From Verrucomicrobiota bacterium (GTDB lineage Bacteria; Verrucomicrobiota; Verrucomicrobiia; Opitutales; Opitutaceae): a stretch of 64,000 bases of DNA. Position numbers and translations under genes: made by a program. A model generated the notes under the pieces. The model was not told the DNA's origin. It was given only the letters and a program-made list of their open reading frames with translations, and searched no databases. How positions within the stretch are numbered: the first letter of the stretch is position 1; each line of letters starts with the position of its first letter. Location of the stretch: assembly GCA_028293545.1 (NCBI GenBank), contig JAQGOP010000037.1, positions 1-64,000 of the forward strand. The letters run 5' to 3'. This document shows, in pieces, positions 37,571-47,492 of the stretch.

Positions 37571-38812
37571 ATGTCACCTGCTGCCTATCTCGACCGCCAT
37601 GCTGCTGACCTGACCGGATTGCTGCATCGCCTGATCAGCCTTCCCACCGTCAATCCTCCCGGCGAAAACTACGATGCCATCACGGCGCTCCTGACGCGCG
37701 AGCTGCAGGCCTCCGGGCTCAAGTCCAGGCGATACACGATTTCGAAGGCCGCGCTGCGTCGGCATCTCCCTGCGGACCAGCACGGTTTCCCGCGTTTCAA
37801 CGTGCTGGGCAAACTCGCCAGTCCCGGCGCAAAGAAAACGATTCATTTCAACGCCCACTACGACGTCGTGCCCGTTTCCGGGCGGTGGCGGCATGGCAGC
37901 CCGTTCAGCGGCCGGGTGGAGGGCGGGTGGATTTACGGCCGGGGCTCATCGGACATGAAAGGTTCGATCGCCAGCTGCCTGCTCGCCTTGCGCGCATTGC
38001 GGGCGACAGGCGTGAAGCCGTCGATGAACGTCGAGGTTTCATTCACGGCCGACGAAGAAACCGATTCGTTCCTCGGCACGGGCTGGCTGGTGGAGAACGC
38101 GCCGATCCGTCCCGACTATGCGATCGTGATGGAAGGCGGCGAGCGCGACACCGTCTGCTGCGGGCATAACGGCGTCGTGTGGCTGGAGGTCACGGTGCAT
38201 GGACGCGCCGCGCATGGTTCGCTGCCGGAGCGGGGCATCAATGCGCTGGAGAAAATGTCCGCGCTTGTGCTGCTCCTGTCCGAATATCAGCGGACGCTGT
38301 CGCGTCGCACCTTTCGCACGCCCGAGGGCAAGGTGATGTTCCCCACGATCAACCTGGGCGGTACTTTCAGTTCCGGCGACGGCGGCAAGATCAACACCGT
38401 GCCGGCCTTGGCGCGTTTCTCGATCGACCGGCGCGTGATCGCAATCGAGGACGTCGTTTCGGCCGAGAAGGAACTCCGCGCTTTCCTCACGACCGCGGCG
38501 CGGCGCATTCCGAACTGCCGGATCACGATCGAAAAAATCTCCGAGAACCATCCGTGTTACCACGCTCCCACGCATCCGTTCTTCGGCGCGATGGCGCGGA
38601 GCGTCACGCAGGTGCGGCGCGAACCCACGGCGTTCAACGTGTCGACGGGGTTCAACGACATGCACTTCTTCGCCCACCACCTCAAAATTCCGACCTTGGG
38701 TTACGGACCCGGCGGCCAAAACGAGCACGCCATCGACGAACGCGCGCGAGTGAAGGACCTGGTGAACTGCGCAAAAATCTACGCCGAGCTCCTCACCACG
38801 TTTACCGGTTAA
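37571..38812 (+). CDS. M20-family metallopeptidase (ArgE/DapE type)
   Basis: This is a zinc-dependent peptidase or deacylase. From the ATG at 37571 it is 413 aa. Metal-site segments are FNAHYDVVPVSGRW (His and Asp), GRGSSDMKG (bridging Asp) and FTADEETDSFLG (Glu pair). The dimerisation or lid domain with GRAAHGSLPE follows, and the last His lies in GPGGQNEHAID. The substrate is undetermined between deacylated amino acids and dipeptides. The leader CCAATCTCCCCTTATC is pyrimidine-rich. Confidence 0.88.
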   Translation: MSPAAYLDRHAADLTGLLHRLISLPTVNPPGENYDAITALLTRELQASGLKSRRYTISKAALRRHLPADQHGFPRFNVLGKLASPGAKKTIHFNAHYDVVPVSGRWRHGSPFSGRVEGGWIYGRGSSDMKGSIASCLLALRALRATGVKPSMNVEVSFTADEETDSFLGTGWLVENAPIRPDYAIVMEGGERDTVCCGHNGVVWLEVTVHGRAAHGSLPERGINALEKMSALVLLLSEYQRTLSRRTFRTPEGKVMFPTINLGGTFSSGDGGKINTVPALARFSIDRRVIAIEDVVSAEKELRAFLTTAARRIPNCRITIEKISENHPCYHAPTHPFFGAMARSVTQVRREPTAFNVSTGFNDMHFFAHHLKIPTLGYGPGGQNEHAIDERARVKDLVNCAKIYAELLTTFTG

Positions 38813-38824
38813 AAAACCCGGAAG

Positions 38825-39406
38825 CTAACTCGCCCAGCCTTGGCGGATCATGCTGACCGCGATCGCCGCGAGCAGCATTGAGATGATCTTCGAGATCGCG
38901 CGCATGCCCGTCGGGCGAATTTTACGGCCGATCAAATCGCTGTAGGCAAAGGCCAGCACCACCAGCACGAGGTTCGCCACCAGCGCGACCAGCGTGACCA
39001 TCCAACCGATGCTCTGCGCGAGCAGGATCAGTGTCGTGATCGAAGCCGGACCCGCAATTAGCGGCATGCCGAGCGGCACCACGCCGAAATCATCCGCCAG
39101 CTTGGCTGGTTCCTCCGCGGCGGAATGAATCAGGTCCCGGGCCGCGAGGATGAAAAGGATCAGGCCGCCCGCGATCTGGAAATCGCTGACCGTGATGCCG
39201 AGCGCAGTGAAAATTGTCTGGCCCAAAAACAGGAACAGCAGCGCCACCAGCCCGCCCGTCCACGCGGCTTGGTTGGCGATTTTCTTGCGCCGTTCGATCG
39301 GCACGCCCGCGCTCATCGCCAGGAAAACCGCGGCCAACCCGATCGGGTCGATCGCCACGAAGAGCGGGATGAAGGCTTTCAGGAAATTTTCCGCGAACAC
39401 CGGCAT
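38825..39406 (-). CDS. marC: MarC-family integral membrane protein
   Basis: From the ATG at 39406 it is 193 aa with six hydrophobic helices. Family patterns include FIPLFVAIDPIGLAAVFLAM, GGLILFILAARDLI and PLGMPLIAGPASITTLILL. MarC proteins are widespread inner-membrane proteins of unclear transport function, wrongly linked earlier to drug resistance. It follows the second histidine kinase by 66 nt on the same strand and converges on the M20 gene. Confidence 0.9.
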   Translation of the reverse strand: MPVFAENFLKAFIPLFVAIDPIGLAAVFLAMSAGVPIERRKKIANQAAWTGGLVALLFLFLGQTIFTALGITVSDFQIAGGLILFILAARDLIHSAAEEPAKLADDFGVVPLGMPLIAGPASITTLILLAQSIGWMVTLVALVANLVLVVLAFAYSDLIGRKIRPTGMRAISKIISMLLAAIAVSMIRQGWAS

Positions 39407-39472
39407 GCGGACAGCTTCGGGGCGCGCCGAACGGAAGAAAAGCTCCAAGCAACCGGCGCCCGCGGCTCCCCC

Positions 39473-41482
39473 TCACGCCACCAACGGCTTGATCGCGCGG
39501 CGCAGTCCTTCCAAGCCGAACGGTTTCACGATGGCGCATTCGAAACCTGCCAGCCTGAAATTCACCATCGCGGGATCCTCCGCATAGCCGCTCACCACCA
39601 AGGCCTTCACGCGGTGATCGATCTCCTTCAGCCGCTTGATCGTCTCGGCTCCGCCCAGGCCGCTTGTGACGCGGAGGTCGAGCACCACAAAATCAAATGG
39701 CCGGCCTTCATCGCGCGCCTGCACGAACAGCTCGATCGCCTTCCAGCCTTCCCGCGCGGGCGTCGGCTCGAAACCCAGCGTTTCGAGCATACCGGACATG
39801 ATTTCGCGGATTTCATTCTCATCGTCCATCACCAGCACGCGCCCCGCGGATTTCTGGCCGGGCCGCGGAAACGGAACCTGCGAAGCCTCGCGGCTGATCT
39901 CCGCGGACGATGCCTTCAGGTAGATGTGAAACGTGGTGCCGCGGCCCACCACCGACTCCACTTCCATTTTCCCGCCGTGCTTGGAAATGATCGAGTACAC
40001 CGTCGCGAGGCCCAAGCCCGTGCCGTTCGCTTTCGTGGTGTAAAACGGGTCGAAAATTTTCCGCAGGTTTTCCGGGGAAATTCCGCTGCCCGTGTCGCTC
40101 AAGCTGAGATGCACCACGCGGGCGCCGGGATTCATCATGCCTTTGACGTCGGAAAGGACGAGATTCCGCGAAACGATGCGCAGCGATCCCCGGCGGTTCA
40201 TCGCCTGCACGGCGTTCAGCGCAATGTTATTGATGACTTGGCCGAGCTGGCTCGCGTCGGCCTCGACCGGCCACAGGTCGGCCGCTTCCGCGAGCTCGAC
40301 GACCACCTCCGGCGCGTCCGCCGTCGCGAAGCCCACCGACTCCCGGATGATGTGCGGCAGTTCGATCGTTTTCTTCGACGGCTCGCCGCCCTTGGCGAAG
40401 GTCAGCAGCTGCTGCGTCAAACCCCGCGCGCGCCACGTCGCCTGCTCGATGCTGCGCAGGCGTTCGTCGACCGCGGGCGGCACGTCTGGAATTACCTCCG
40501 TGAGCGAAAGGTGACCCGTGATCACCGTGAGGATATTGTTGAAATCGTGCGCGATGCCGCCGGCCAGGAGTCCCAGGGACTCCAGCTTGTTCGCGCGTTC
40601 CTTTTCCTCCGCGCGCCGGCGATCCTCGGTGATGTCGCGGAAAACCACGACCATGCCGCCGCCGGCCCCGGATAGGAGCGTCGCCTTTTCAGCGATCAGG
40701 CGTTCGCGGCCATCGCGGGTGACCAGCAGGCTGTCCATGCCGGGCTGCACCGCGCGGTGGTCCACGTGTTCCGCGGCGACGGGCACGCGTGGTTTGCGCG
40801 TCGTTTCCTCCAGGATCGAAAATACCCGCGCGAGCGGCTGCGACTCGGCTTCGTTCTGGGTCCAACCCGTCAATTGCTCGGCGACTCGATTGAGGCGTTC
40901 GACCCGCCCCCGGCCATCGACGGTGATCACGCCGTCCGCGATCGATTGGAGCGTGATGGCGAGGCGCTGGCGCTCGGTGTCGAGCGATTGCTCGATGCGG
41001 CGGCGCTCGGTGATGTCGGTGAAGACTCCAAAGATTCCGACCGGGTGGCCGGAGACGTCGCGAATAATGTCCGCGCGAACGAATGCCGGGATCCGGCGCC
41101 CGTCCTTCGTCTTGATCTCGGTTTCGCCCGCCCACGAACGCCCGGCGCGGATGGTTTCATGGATTTCCCTGGCCGTGTCCTTGTCCGCGAAAAGCGTGGC
41201 GGGCTCGGTCACTGCATTCAATTCCGCGACCGTGTACCCAAAGAGCCCGACGTGGGCGCGGTTGTGATAAAGGGAATTGGCGTCCATGTCGCCGATCCCG
41301 ATGGCGTCGGAGGCGCTTTCGACCGCCTGGCTGATCCGCTGCAAAGTCTGTTCCGCGTTCAGGAGTTCCCGCGCCATGGCCTGCTGGGCTTGGAGCGCCT
41401 TCTCGTACCGGCGCCCGATCAAAAGCCCAATGAGCATCACGATGGCCAGCAGGCACCAGGGTAATAGGAGGGAGGCGCTCAT
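39473..41482 (-). CDS. Membrane-anchored hybrid histidine kinase with receiver
   Basis: From the ATG at 41482 it is 669 aa. One N-terminal membrane helix (residues 4-22) is followed by two PAS domains with a PAC motif ([13 protein letters not shown]), a HisKA helix with the acceptor His in [17 protein letters not shown], an HATPase domain ([18 protein letters not shown] and [12 protein letters not shown]) and a C-terminal receiver (about residues 545-669) that keeps the acidic pair MDDEN, the acceptor Asp in VVLDLRV and the Lys in VKPFG. No response regulator with an output domain is nearby. Confidence 0.9.
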   Translation of the reverse strand: MSASLLLPWCLLAIVMLIGLLIGRRYEKALQAQQAMARELLNAEQTLQRISQAVESASDAIGIGDMDANSLYHNRAHVGLFGYTVAELNAVTEPATLFADKDTAREIHETIRAGRSWAGETEIKTKDGRRIPAFVRADIIRDVSGHPVGIFGVFTDITERRRIEQSLDTERQRLAITLQSIADGVITVDGRGRVERLNRVAEQLTGWTQNEAESQPLARVFSILEETTRKPRVPVAAEHVDHRAVQPGMDSLLVTRDGRERLIAEKATLLSGAGGGMVVVFRDITEDRRRAEEKERANKLESLGLLAGGIAHDFNNILTVITGHLSLTEVIPDVPPAVDERLRSIEQATWRARGLTQQLLTFAKGGEPSKKTIELPHIIRESVGFATADAPEVVVELAEAADLWPVEADASQLGQVINNIALNAVQAMNRRGSLRIVSRNLVLSDVKGMMNPGARVVHLSLSDTGSGISPENLRKIFDPFYTTKANGTGLGLATVYSIISKHGGKMEVESVVGRGTTFHIYLKASSAEISREASQVPFPRPGQKSAGRVLVMDDENEIREIMSGMLETLGFEPTPAREGWKAIELFVQARDEGRPFDFVVLDLRVTSGLGGAETIKRLKEIDHRVKALVVSGYAEDPAMVNFRLAGFECAIVKPFGLEGLRRAIKPLVA

Positions 41483-41727
41483 GCCCAAGAGTTTCCTGCG
41501 CGCGGGGCGGGAGCAACTCCGCCCGCATTCAAACACCGATGGCCGACCCCGCGCGTTGGGGCCAACCCGTTCCACATTCGGCTCCGCCGAAAAGTTTTCC
41601 TTTTTGATCTTGGCCTGACGATTCGAAGTTTCACGGGACTTGGAGATTGGAACTTTGAGCTTTCAGTTGTCCGGCAGCTTGGAGGTTTTTCGTCGTCGGT
41701 CGACGCGGTTTTCTCACTTGTTTCACC

Positions 41728-41741
41728 CGTTCCGGAACGGC
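41728..41741. promoter_or_regulatory. 14-bp perfect palindrome upstream of the GH88-type gene
   Basis: CCGTTCCGGAACGG lies 19 nt before the hydrolase ATG. A perfect short palindrome at this place could be the binding site of a dimeric repressor responding to a sugar. No regulator gene is adjacent. Confidence 0.4.
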
Positions 41742-41758
41742 AACGTCACCCTTCATCC

Positions 41759-43129
41759 ATGAAAATCGACGCCACGCTCTCACCGGCCAAGCTCCAGAAG
41801 AAAGTCGCCCGGGTCTTTGAACTCGGAGCCCGGAAGATCCGCGCGATCGACGCCTCGTGGGATTCCGCGAAGGGCACGCCCGTTTTCACCGTCAAGGGAA
41901 AGTACACGTCGCGGGGTTGGACCGAGTGGACCCAAGGCTTCCAGTTCGGCATGGCCTTCCTCCATTTCGACGCCACCGGCGACCAGGATTCGCTCCAGCT
42001 CGGCCGCAACAAGACCCTGAAATACATGGCCTCCCACGTTTCACACGTGGGCGTGCACGACCATGGCTTCAACAACATCTCCACCTACGGCAACCTCCGC
42101 CGCCTGATGTTCGAGGGGAAGATCCCCTTCAACCAGGATGAGCTCAACTACGCCGAGCTGGCGCTCAAGGTCTCCGGCGCCGTCCAAGCCGCGCGCTGGT
42201 CCACCACGGCGTACGGCACCGGCTACGTTTACTCTTTCAACGGCCCCCATTCGCTCTTCTCGGACACGATCCGCTCGATGCGCTCGCTCGTCGTCGCCGA
42301 CCAGCTCGGCCACGTGCTGATGGGCGAGGGCGACAAGCCCGTAAACCTGCTCCTCCGCGCGATCGAGCACGCCAAGACCACCGCGCGCTTCAATGTCTAC
42401 TTCGGCGATGGACGCGACGCCTACGACGTCGGCGGCCGCGTCGTGCACGAGTCGATCTTCAACCGCAACGACGGCAACTACCGCTGCCCTTCGAGCCAGC
42501 AGGGCTTTTCCCCTTTCACCACGTGGACGCGCGGCGCCGCTTGGATCATCACGGGTTACGCCGAGCAGCTTGAGTTCCTCGACACCGTCAAGGGCTCGGC
42601 GCTCGACGCCGCCGGCGGACGTCGCGCGGTCACCGACCTTTTCCTGAAGACCGCGCGCGCGACCAGCGACTATTACATCGACGGCTACACGTCGACCGAC
42701 GGCATCCCATATTGGGACACTGGCGCAATGAACACGCACGCGCTCGGCCACTACCAGAAGCACGCCGCCGATCCCTTCAACGCGTTCGAGCCGGTCGACA
42801 GTTCCGCCGCGGCGATCGCGGCGCAGGGCTTGATCCGCCTCGGCAATTACCTCGCTGCGCACGGTGAGAAAGCGGCGGGGAAAAAATACCTCCAGGCGGG
42901 CCTCACCGTCGCGGATACGCTCTTCGCCGAGCCTTATCTCTCGACGGATTCGAAGCACCAAGGACTCCTTTTGCACAGCGTTTATCACCGTCCGAACGGC
43001 TGGGATTACATTCCGAAGGGCCGGAAAGTGCCCTGCGGAGAATCCTCCATGTGGGGCGATTACCACGCGATGGAACTCGCGCTGCTGATCTCGCGCATGG
43101 CCGAGGGGAAATACTACACGTTCTTTTGA
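41759..43129 (+). CDS. GH88/GH105-type unsaturated glycuronyl hydrolase
   Basis: The 456-aa protein resembles alpha6/alpha6-barrel hydrolases that remove unsaturated uronic acids from polysaccharide-lyase products. Matching segments are TRGWTEWTQGFQFGMAF, VGVHDHGFNN, FTTWTRGAAWIITGYAEQLEFL and the C-terminal ESSMWGDYHAMELALL. It has no signal peptide, so it acts in the cytoplasm. A perfect palindrome precedes it and a PHP phosphatase follows by 76 nt. The exact sugar cannot be told. Confidence 0.75.
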   Translation: MKIDATLSPAKLQKKVARVFELGARKIRAIDASWDSAKGTPVFTVKGKYTSRGWTEWTQGFQFGMAFLHFDATGDQDSLQLGRNKTLKYMASHVSHVGVHDHGFNNISTYGNLRRLMFEGKIPFNQDELNYAELALKVSGAVQAARWSTTAYGTGYVYSFNGPHSLFSDTIRSMRSLVVADQLGHVLMGEGDKPVNLLLRAIEHAKTTARFNVYFGDGRDAYDVGGRVVHESIFNRNDGNYRCPSSQQGFSPFTTWTRGAAWIITGYAEQLEFLDTVKGSALDAAGGRRAVTDLFLKTARATSDYYIDGYTSTDGIPYWDTGAMNTHALGHYQKHAADPFNAFEPVDSSAAAIAAQGLIRLGNYLAAHGEKAAGKKYLQAGLTVADTLFAEPYLSTDSKHQGLLLHSVYHRPNGWDYIPKGRKVPCGESSMWGDYHAMELALLISRMAEGKYYTFF

Positions 43130-43205
43130 GGTCGGACGGTCTGAGCGTGCCGCAGGAGCCGCGCAAAGACCGGCACTGCTACCTCGAATCAATCTCTTCA
43201 CCACC

Positions 43206-44024
43206 TTGCCAACCCCGCTTCTTTACGAATCACACTCCCACACGCCGCTGTGCAAGCACGCCGTCGGTTCGCCGACCGAGTACGCCGCGGTCGCGGAAGC
43301 GCATGGCCTGAAAGGGATCATCTTTACCTGCCATTGCCCGCTGCCGGATCGCTTTTCCGAGCACGTGCGCATGCGGCCGGAGGAATTCGATCGCTATGTC
43401 GAGATGGTCGCACAGGCGCGGGAAGTTTTTGCGGGACGCGTGGACGTGCGCCTCGGGCTCGAGAGCGATTACTATCCGGGAGTCGAACCGTGGCTGGAGC
43501 GGCTCCACGCGCGGGTGCCGCTGCACCACGTGCTGGGCTCGGTCCATCCGCAGGTGCCGGATTATCGGCGGCTTTATTTCACCGGTGACTGGTTCGAATA
43601 CCAAAAACTCTACTTCGACCATCTCGCCCGCTCCGCCGAATCGGGCCTCTACGACACGCTGGCCCATCCCGACCTGATCAAAAACGAGTCGCCGTCCGAT
43701 TGGGATTTCGCGCGCATCCAGTCCCATATCGAGCGGGCCCTCGATCGGATCGCGGCGTCGGGCGTGGCGATGGAGCTGAACACCAGCGGTGCGAACAAGG
43801 CCATCCCTGAGATCAATCCCAGTCCCACGATGCTCCGGTTGATCCTCGCGCGCGGCATCCCCGTGGTGCTCGGCGCCGATGCGCACCGGCCCACGCGCGT
43901 GGGCGACGGCTATGTGGCGGCGCTGCGCACGCTCCAGCAGGTCGGTTTTTCCGAGGTCAGTTTCTTCCTCGATCGAAAACGGCAAACCGTCCCAATCCCC
44001 GCCGCCCTCGCTTCCCTCGCTTAG
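43206..44024 (+). CDS. hisK: PHP-domain histidinol-phosphatase
   Basis: This is a polymerase-and-histidinol-phosphatase fold metalloenzyme, 272 aa from a TTG start. The early metal site is YESHSHTPLCKHA. Further ligands lie in TCHCPLP, GLESDY, LGSVHPQ, THPD-like LAHPDLI and GADAHRP. The pattern matches the HisK type that hydrolyses histidinol phosphate in histidine synthesis, though other PHP phosphatases share it. The leader CAATCTCTTCACCACC is pyrimidine-rich. Confidence 0.85.
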   Translation: MPTPLLYESHSHTPLCKHAVGSPTEYAAVAEAHGLKGIIFTCHCPLPDRFSEHVRMRPEEFDRYVEMVAQAREVFAGRVDVRLGLESDYYPGVEPWLERLHARVPLHHVLGSVHPQVPDYRRLYFTGDWFEYQKLYFDHLARSAESGLYDTLAHPDLIKNESPSDWDFARIQSHIERALDRIAASGVAMELNTSGANKAIPEINPSPTMLRLILARGIPVVLGADAHRPTRVGDGYVAALRTLQQVGFSEVSFFLDRKRQTVPIPAALASLA

Positions 44025-44030
44025 CGGATC

Positions 44031-45008
44031 TCACGCCAGCGTCTGCTCCACGAAAGTCATGTCCGCGGCGCTTAGCTCGCGACCCACGGCGGCGAGGTTG
44101 CAGGCCACCTGTCGCTCGTTGCGAAAACCCGGGATCACGCAGGCCACATTCGGATGATTGAGCAGGTAGCGCTGGGCGATCGCGGCCAGGTCTTCCGTGG
44201 TTGAGCCAAAGTGCGCTTTCAATTTGGCCAGCTTCGGTTTCAGCGCGCGCAGCTTTTCCGTCGTGAAACGGCCGCTGTTTCGGCGGTGGTCGCCTTCCTC
44301 AAACTGCGGCGGCTTTTCCGGGTCGAATTTGTCGAGCAGCAATCCCTGCGCGAGCGGGCTGAACGCGACGTACGACATCCCGTGCTCGGCGAGGAGCCGC
44401 GGCACGACCCCGCCGGGCTTGATGAAATCCCGCGATAACGCGCTGGCCCACGACTGCAGCACCATCGGCTTCACCACGGGCACCGCGCGCAAAAAATGCT
44501 CCTCGCTGTACGCGCTCTGGCCCTTGAGCCGGACTTTTCCTTCCCGCACCAGCGCATCCAGCGTGTCCGCCGCGCCCTGGAGCCATTCCCCGTGGGGCCC
44601 GAAATCTCCGTGGTGCAGGTAGTAAAGGTCGAGGTAGTCGCGCCCGAGATTCCGCAGCGATTGCTCGCATTGGTGACGCAGGTGCAGCGGATCGTACGCA
44701 TGCGGGGCGGTGCCGGGAAAATGCCCGACCTTGGTCGCGATCACGTACTCCGTGGATTTCAAACCCAGCCGCTTGAGCACGCGGGCCAGCATGCGCTCGG
44801 CCTTCCCGTTGCCGTAGACATCCGCGTTGTCGAAATGGTTCACCCCGGCATCGACCGCGCGTTTGATGGCGGCCGCGATCTCGTCCTCATTCACATTCGC
44901 CCAGCCGTTGGGTGTCCCGTTGACCCAGTTGAGCCCGCCCATCGTCCAGCACCCGAGGCTGATTTCCGAAACCTTCACGTCGCTGGTGCCGAGCGGGCGG
45001 TAATTCAT
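44031..45008 (-). CDS. Aldo/keto reductase
   Basis: This NADPH-dependent carbonyl reductase is 325 aa and has a TIM barrel. The catalytic tetrad is visible: Asp and Tyr in NHFDNADVYGNG, Lys in VIATKVGHFPG and His in LYYLHHGDFG. Cofactor contacts include VIPGFRNERQV near the end. The substrate is unknown. It converges on the PHP gene with 6 nt between stops. Confidence 0.92.
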   Translation of the reverse strand: MNYRPLGTSDVKVSEISLGCWTMGGLNWVNGTPNGWANVNEDEIAAAIKRAVDAGVNHFDNADVYGNGKAERMLARVLKRLGLKSTEYVIATKVGHFPGTAPHAYDPLHLRHQCEQSLRNLGRDYLDLYYLHHGDFGPHGEWLQGAADTLDALVREGKVRLKGQSAYSEEHFLRAVPVVKPMVLQSWASALSRDFIKPGGVVPRLLAEHGMSYVAFSPLAQGLLLDKFDPEKPPQFEEGDHRRNSGRFTTEKLRALKPKLAKLKAHFGSTTEDLAAIAQRYLLNHPNVACVIPGFRNERQVACNLAAVGRELSAADMTFVEQTLA

Positions 45009-45050
45009 GGGTCCAATTCACAAGGCTCGCGCGCCGCATGCAACCCCGGG

Positions 45051-45219
45051 AAGTAGCGCAGGCGGCCCGCCTGCTTCGGCGGAAGTAGCGAGTAGTGGAT
45101 AGCGAGCATACCGGACCCGGGGAGTCGTGCACCGTTACCGTAAGGGTGATCCGACTACTCGCTACGCACTACACGCTACTCGCTACTTTGGGCCGAAGCA
45201 GCCGGGCCGCCGGCGCTCC
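45051..45219. repeat. Nested GTAGCGAG palindrome with outer GC-rich arms
   Basis: The inner arms are 45083-45106 (GTAGCGAG words) and 45154-45188 (their reverse complement with one extra unit). The outer arms are 45056-45080 and about 45190-45214, matching at 23 of 25 positions. The whole gap between the divergent aldo/keto reductase and rlmN is thus one nested palindrome. It also contains whatever promoters the two genes use. Confidence 0.7.
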
Positions 45220-45265
45220 TTCGAAAAAACCTGTCATTTTCTCCGGCAACGCCTATCTCCGCGAT

Positions 45266-46321
<1,056 letters not shown>

Positions 46322-46372
46322 CGTCGGCGACTCGCCTGCTCGAAGATCGATCCGAATCTCCCGCCGCCGAGT

Positions 46373-47431
46373 CTATTTCCCCTGGCGCCGGGCCTGCACC
46401 GACGACGCCAACTGCGCCAAAAGCGGCAGGGTTTTTTCCCAGGCCAGGCAACCGTCGGTGATGCTGCGGCCATAGACCAGGGGCTTTGCCTGGTAATCCT
46501 GCGTTCCACCCAAGAGGTTGCTTTCGATCATCACCGCCGCGATCGCGGTTTCACCGGCGCTGATCTGCCCCGCGACATCAGCGACCACGTCGATCTGTTT
46601 CTCCGGGTCCTTGCCGCTGTTGGCGTGGCTGCAGTCGACCATGAGATAAGGCGGCAGCTGATTCTTTTTCAGCATCGCCTTGGCCTCCTGCACGCCCGCC
46701 GCGGAAAAATTCGGGCCCTTGCTGCCGCCGCGCAGCACCAGGTGTCCATGCTCGTTGCCGGCCGTGCCCATCACTGCGGGCGCGCCCTGCCGCGTAAGCG
46801 ACGGAAACCAATGCGGGTGACGCGCGGACCGAATCGCGTCGACCGCCACCTGGATGTCGCCGTCGGTGCGATTCTTGAATCCCACCGGCATTGAAAGCCC
46901 CGAAGCCAGCTCGCGGTGAACCTGGCTCTCCACCGTGCGCGCGCCGATCGCGCCCCACGAAACGAGGTCCGCGTAATACTGGCCCAGGGTCGTGTCGAGG
47001 AACTCGGTCGCCACCGGCAGGCCGAGCTTGGTCACGTCGATCATCAGCTTCCTCGCAATGCGCAGGCCCGCGTTGATCTGAAAGCTCCCGTCGAGGAACG
47101 GATCGTTGATCAGCCCCTTCCAACCCAGCACCGTCCGCGGCTTTTCAAAATACACGCGCATCACCAGCAGCAGGTCCTGCGCGTAAAGCGGGATCACTTC
47201 CCGCAGCCGCTGGCCGTATTCCACCGCCGCAACCGGGTCATGGATGGAGCAAGGGCCGACTACGACGAGCAGGCGCGGGTCGATGCCGGTCAGGATCGCC
47301 TCGATTTCGCGGCGGCTGCGCGCAATCAGCTGGGCGCCGGCATCGTCGAGCGGCAAATCATCCTCCAGCACCGCCGGTGCAATGAGGGGCTTGGTCGCGC
47401 GGATGCGGAGATCGGAGGTCGACGGATGCAT
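46373..47431 (-). CDS. aroG: 3-deoxy-7-phosphoheptulonate (DAHP) synthase, class I
   Basis: This enzyme makes the first step of aromatic amino-acid synthesis from PEP and erythrose-4-phosphate. From the ATG at 47431 it is 352 aa with MHPSTSDLRIRATKPLI, matching enterobacterial AroG/F/H N-termini. Motifs are VVVGPCSIHDPVAA, RVYFEKPRTVLGWKGLINDP, ESQVHRELASG, KNRTDGD and VDCSHANSGK. The feedback type cannot be told. An ATG at 47470 would add 13 residues. The gene is 61 nt downstream of an unknown protein on the same strand. Confidence 0.95.
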   Translation of the reverse strand: MHPSTSDLRIRATKPLIAPAVLEDDLPLDDAGAQLIARSRREIEAILTGIDPRLLVVVGPCSIHDPVAAVEYGQRLREVIPLYAQDLLLVMRVYFEKPRTVLGWKGLINDPFLDGSFQINAGLRIARKLMIDVTKLGLPVATEFLDTTLGQYYADLVSWGAIGARTVESQVHRELASGLSMPVGFKNRTDGDIQVAVDAIRSARHPHWFPSLTRQGAPAVMGTAGNEHGHLVLRGGSKGPNFSAAGVQEAKAMLKKNQLPPYLMVDCSHANSGKDPEKQIDVVADVAGQISAGETAIAAVMIESNLLGGTQDYQAKPLVYGRSITDGCLAWEKTLPLLAQLASSVQARRQGK

Positions 47432-47492
47432 GAAACGACGGAGCGTAGGAACAACCGGGCTCTCGGCCATCTTTTCCGAACAGTCAAAAGGG

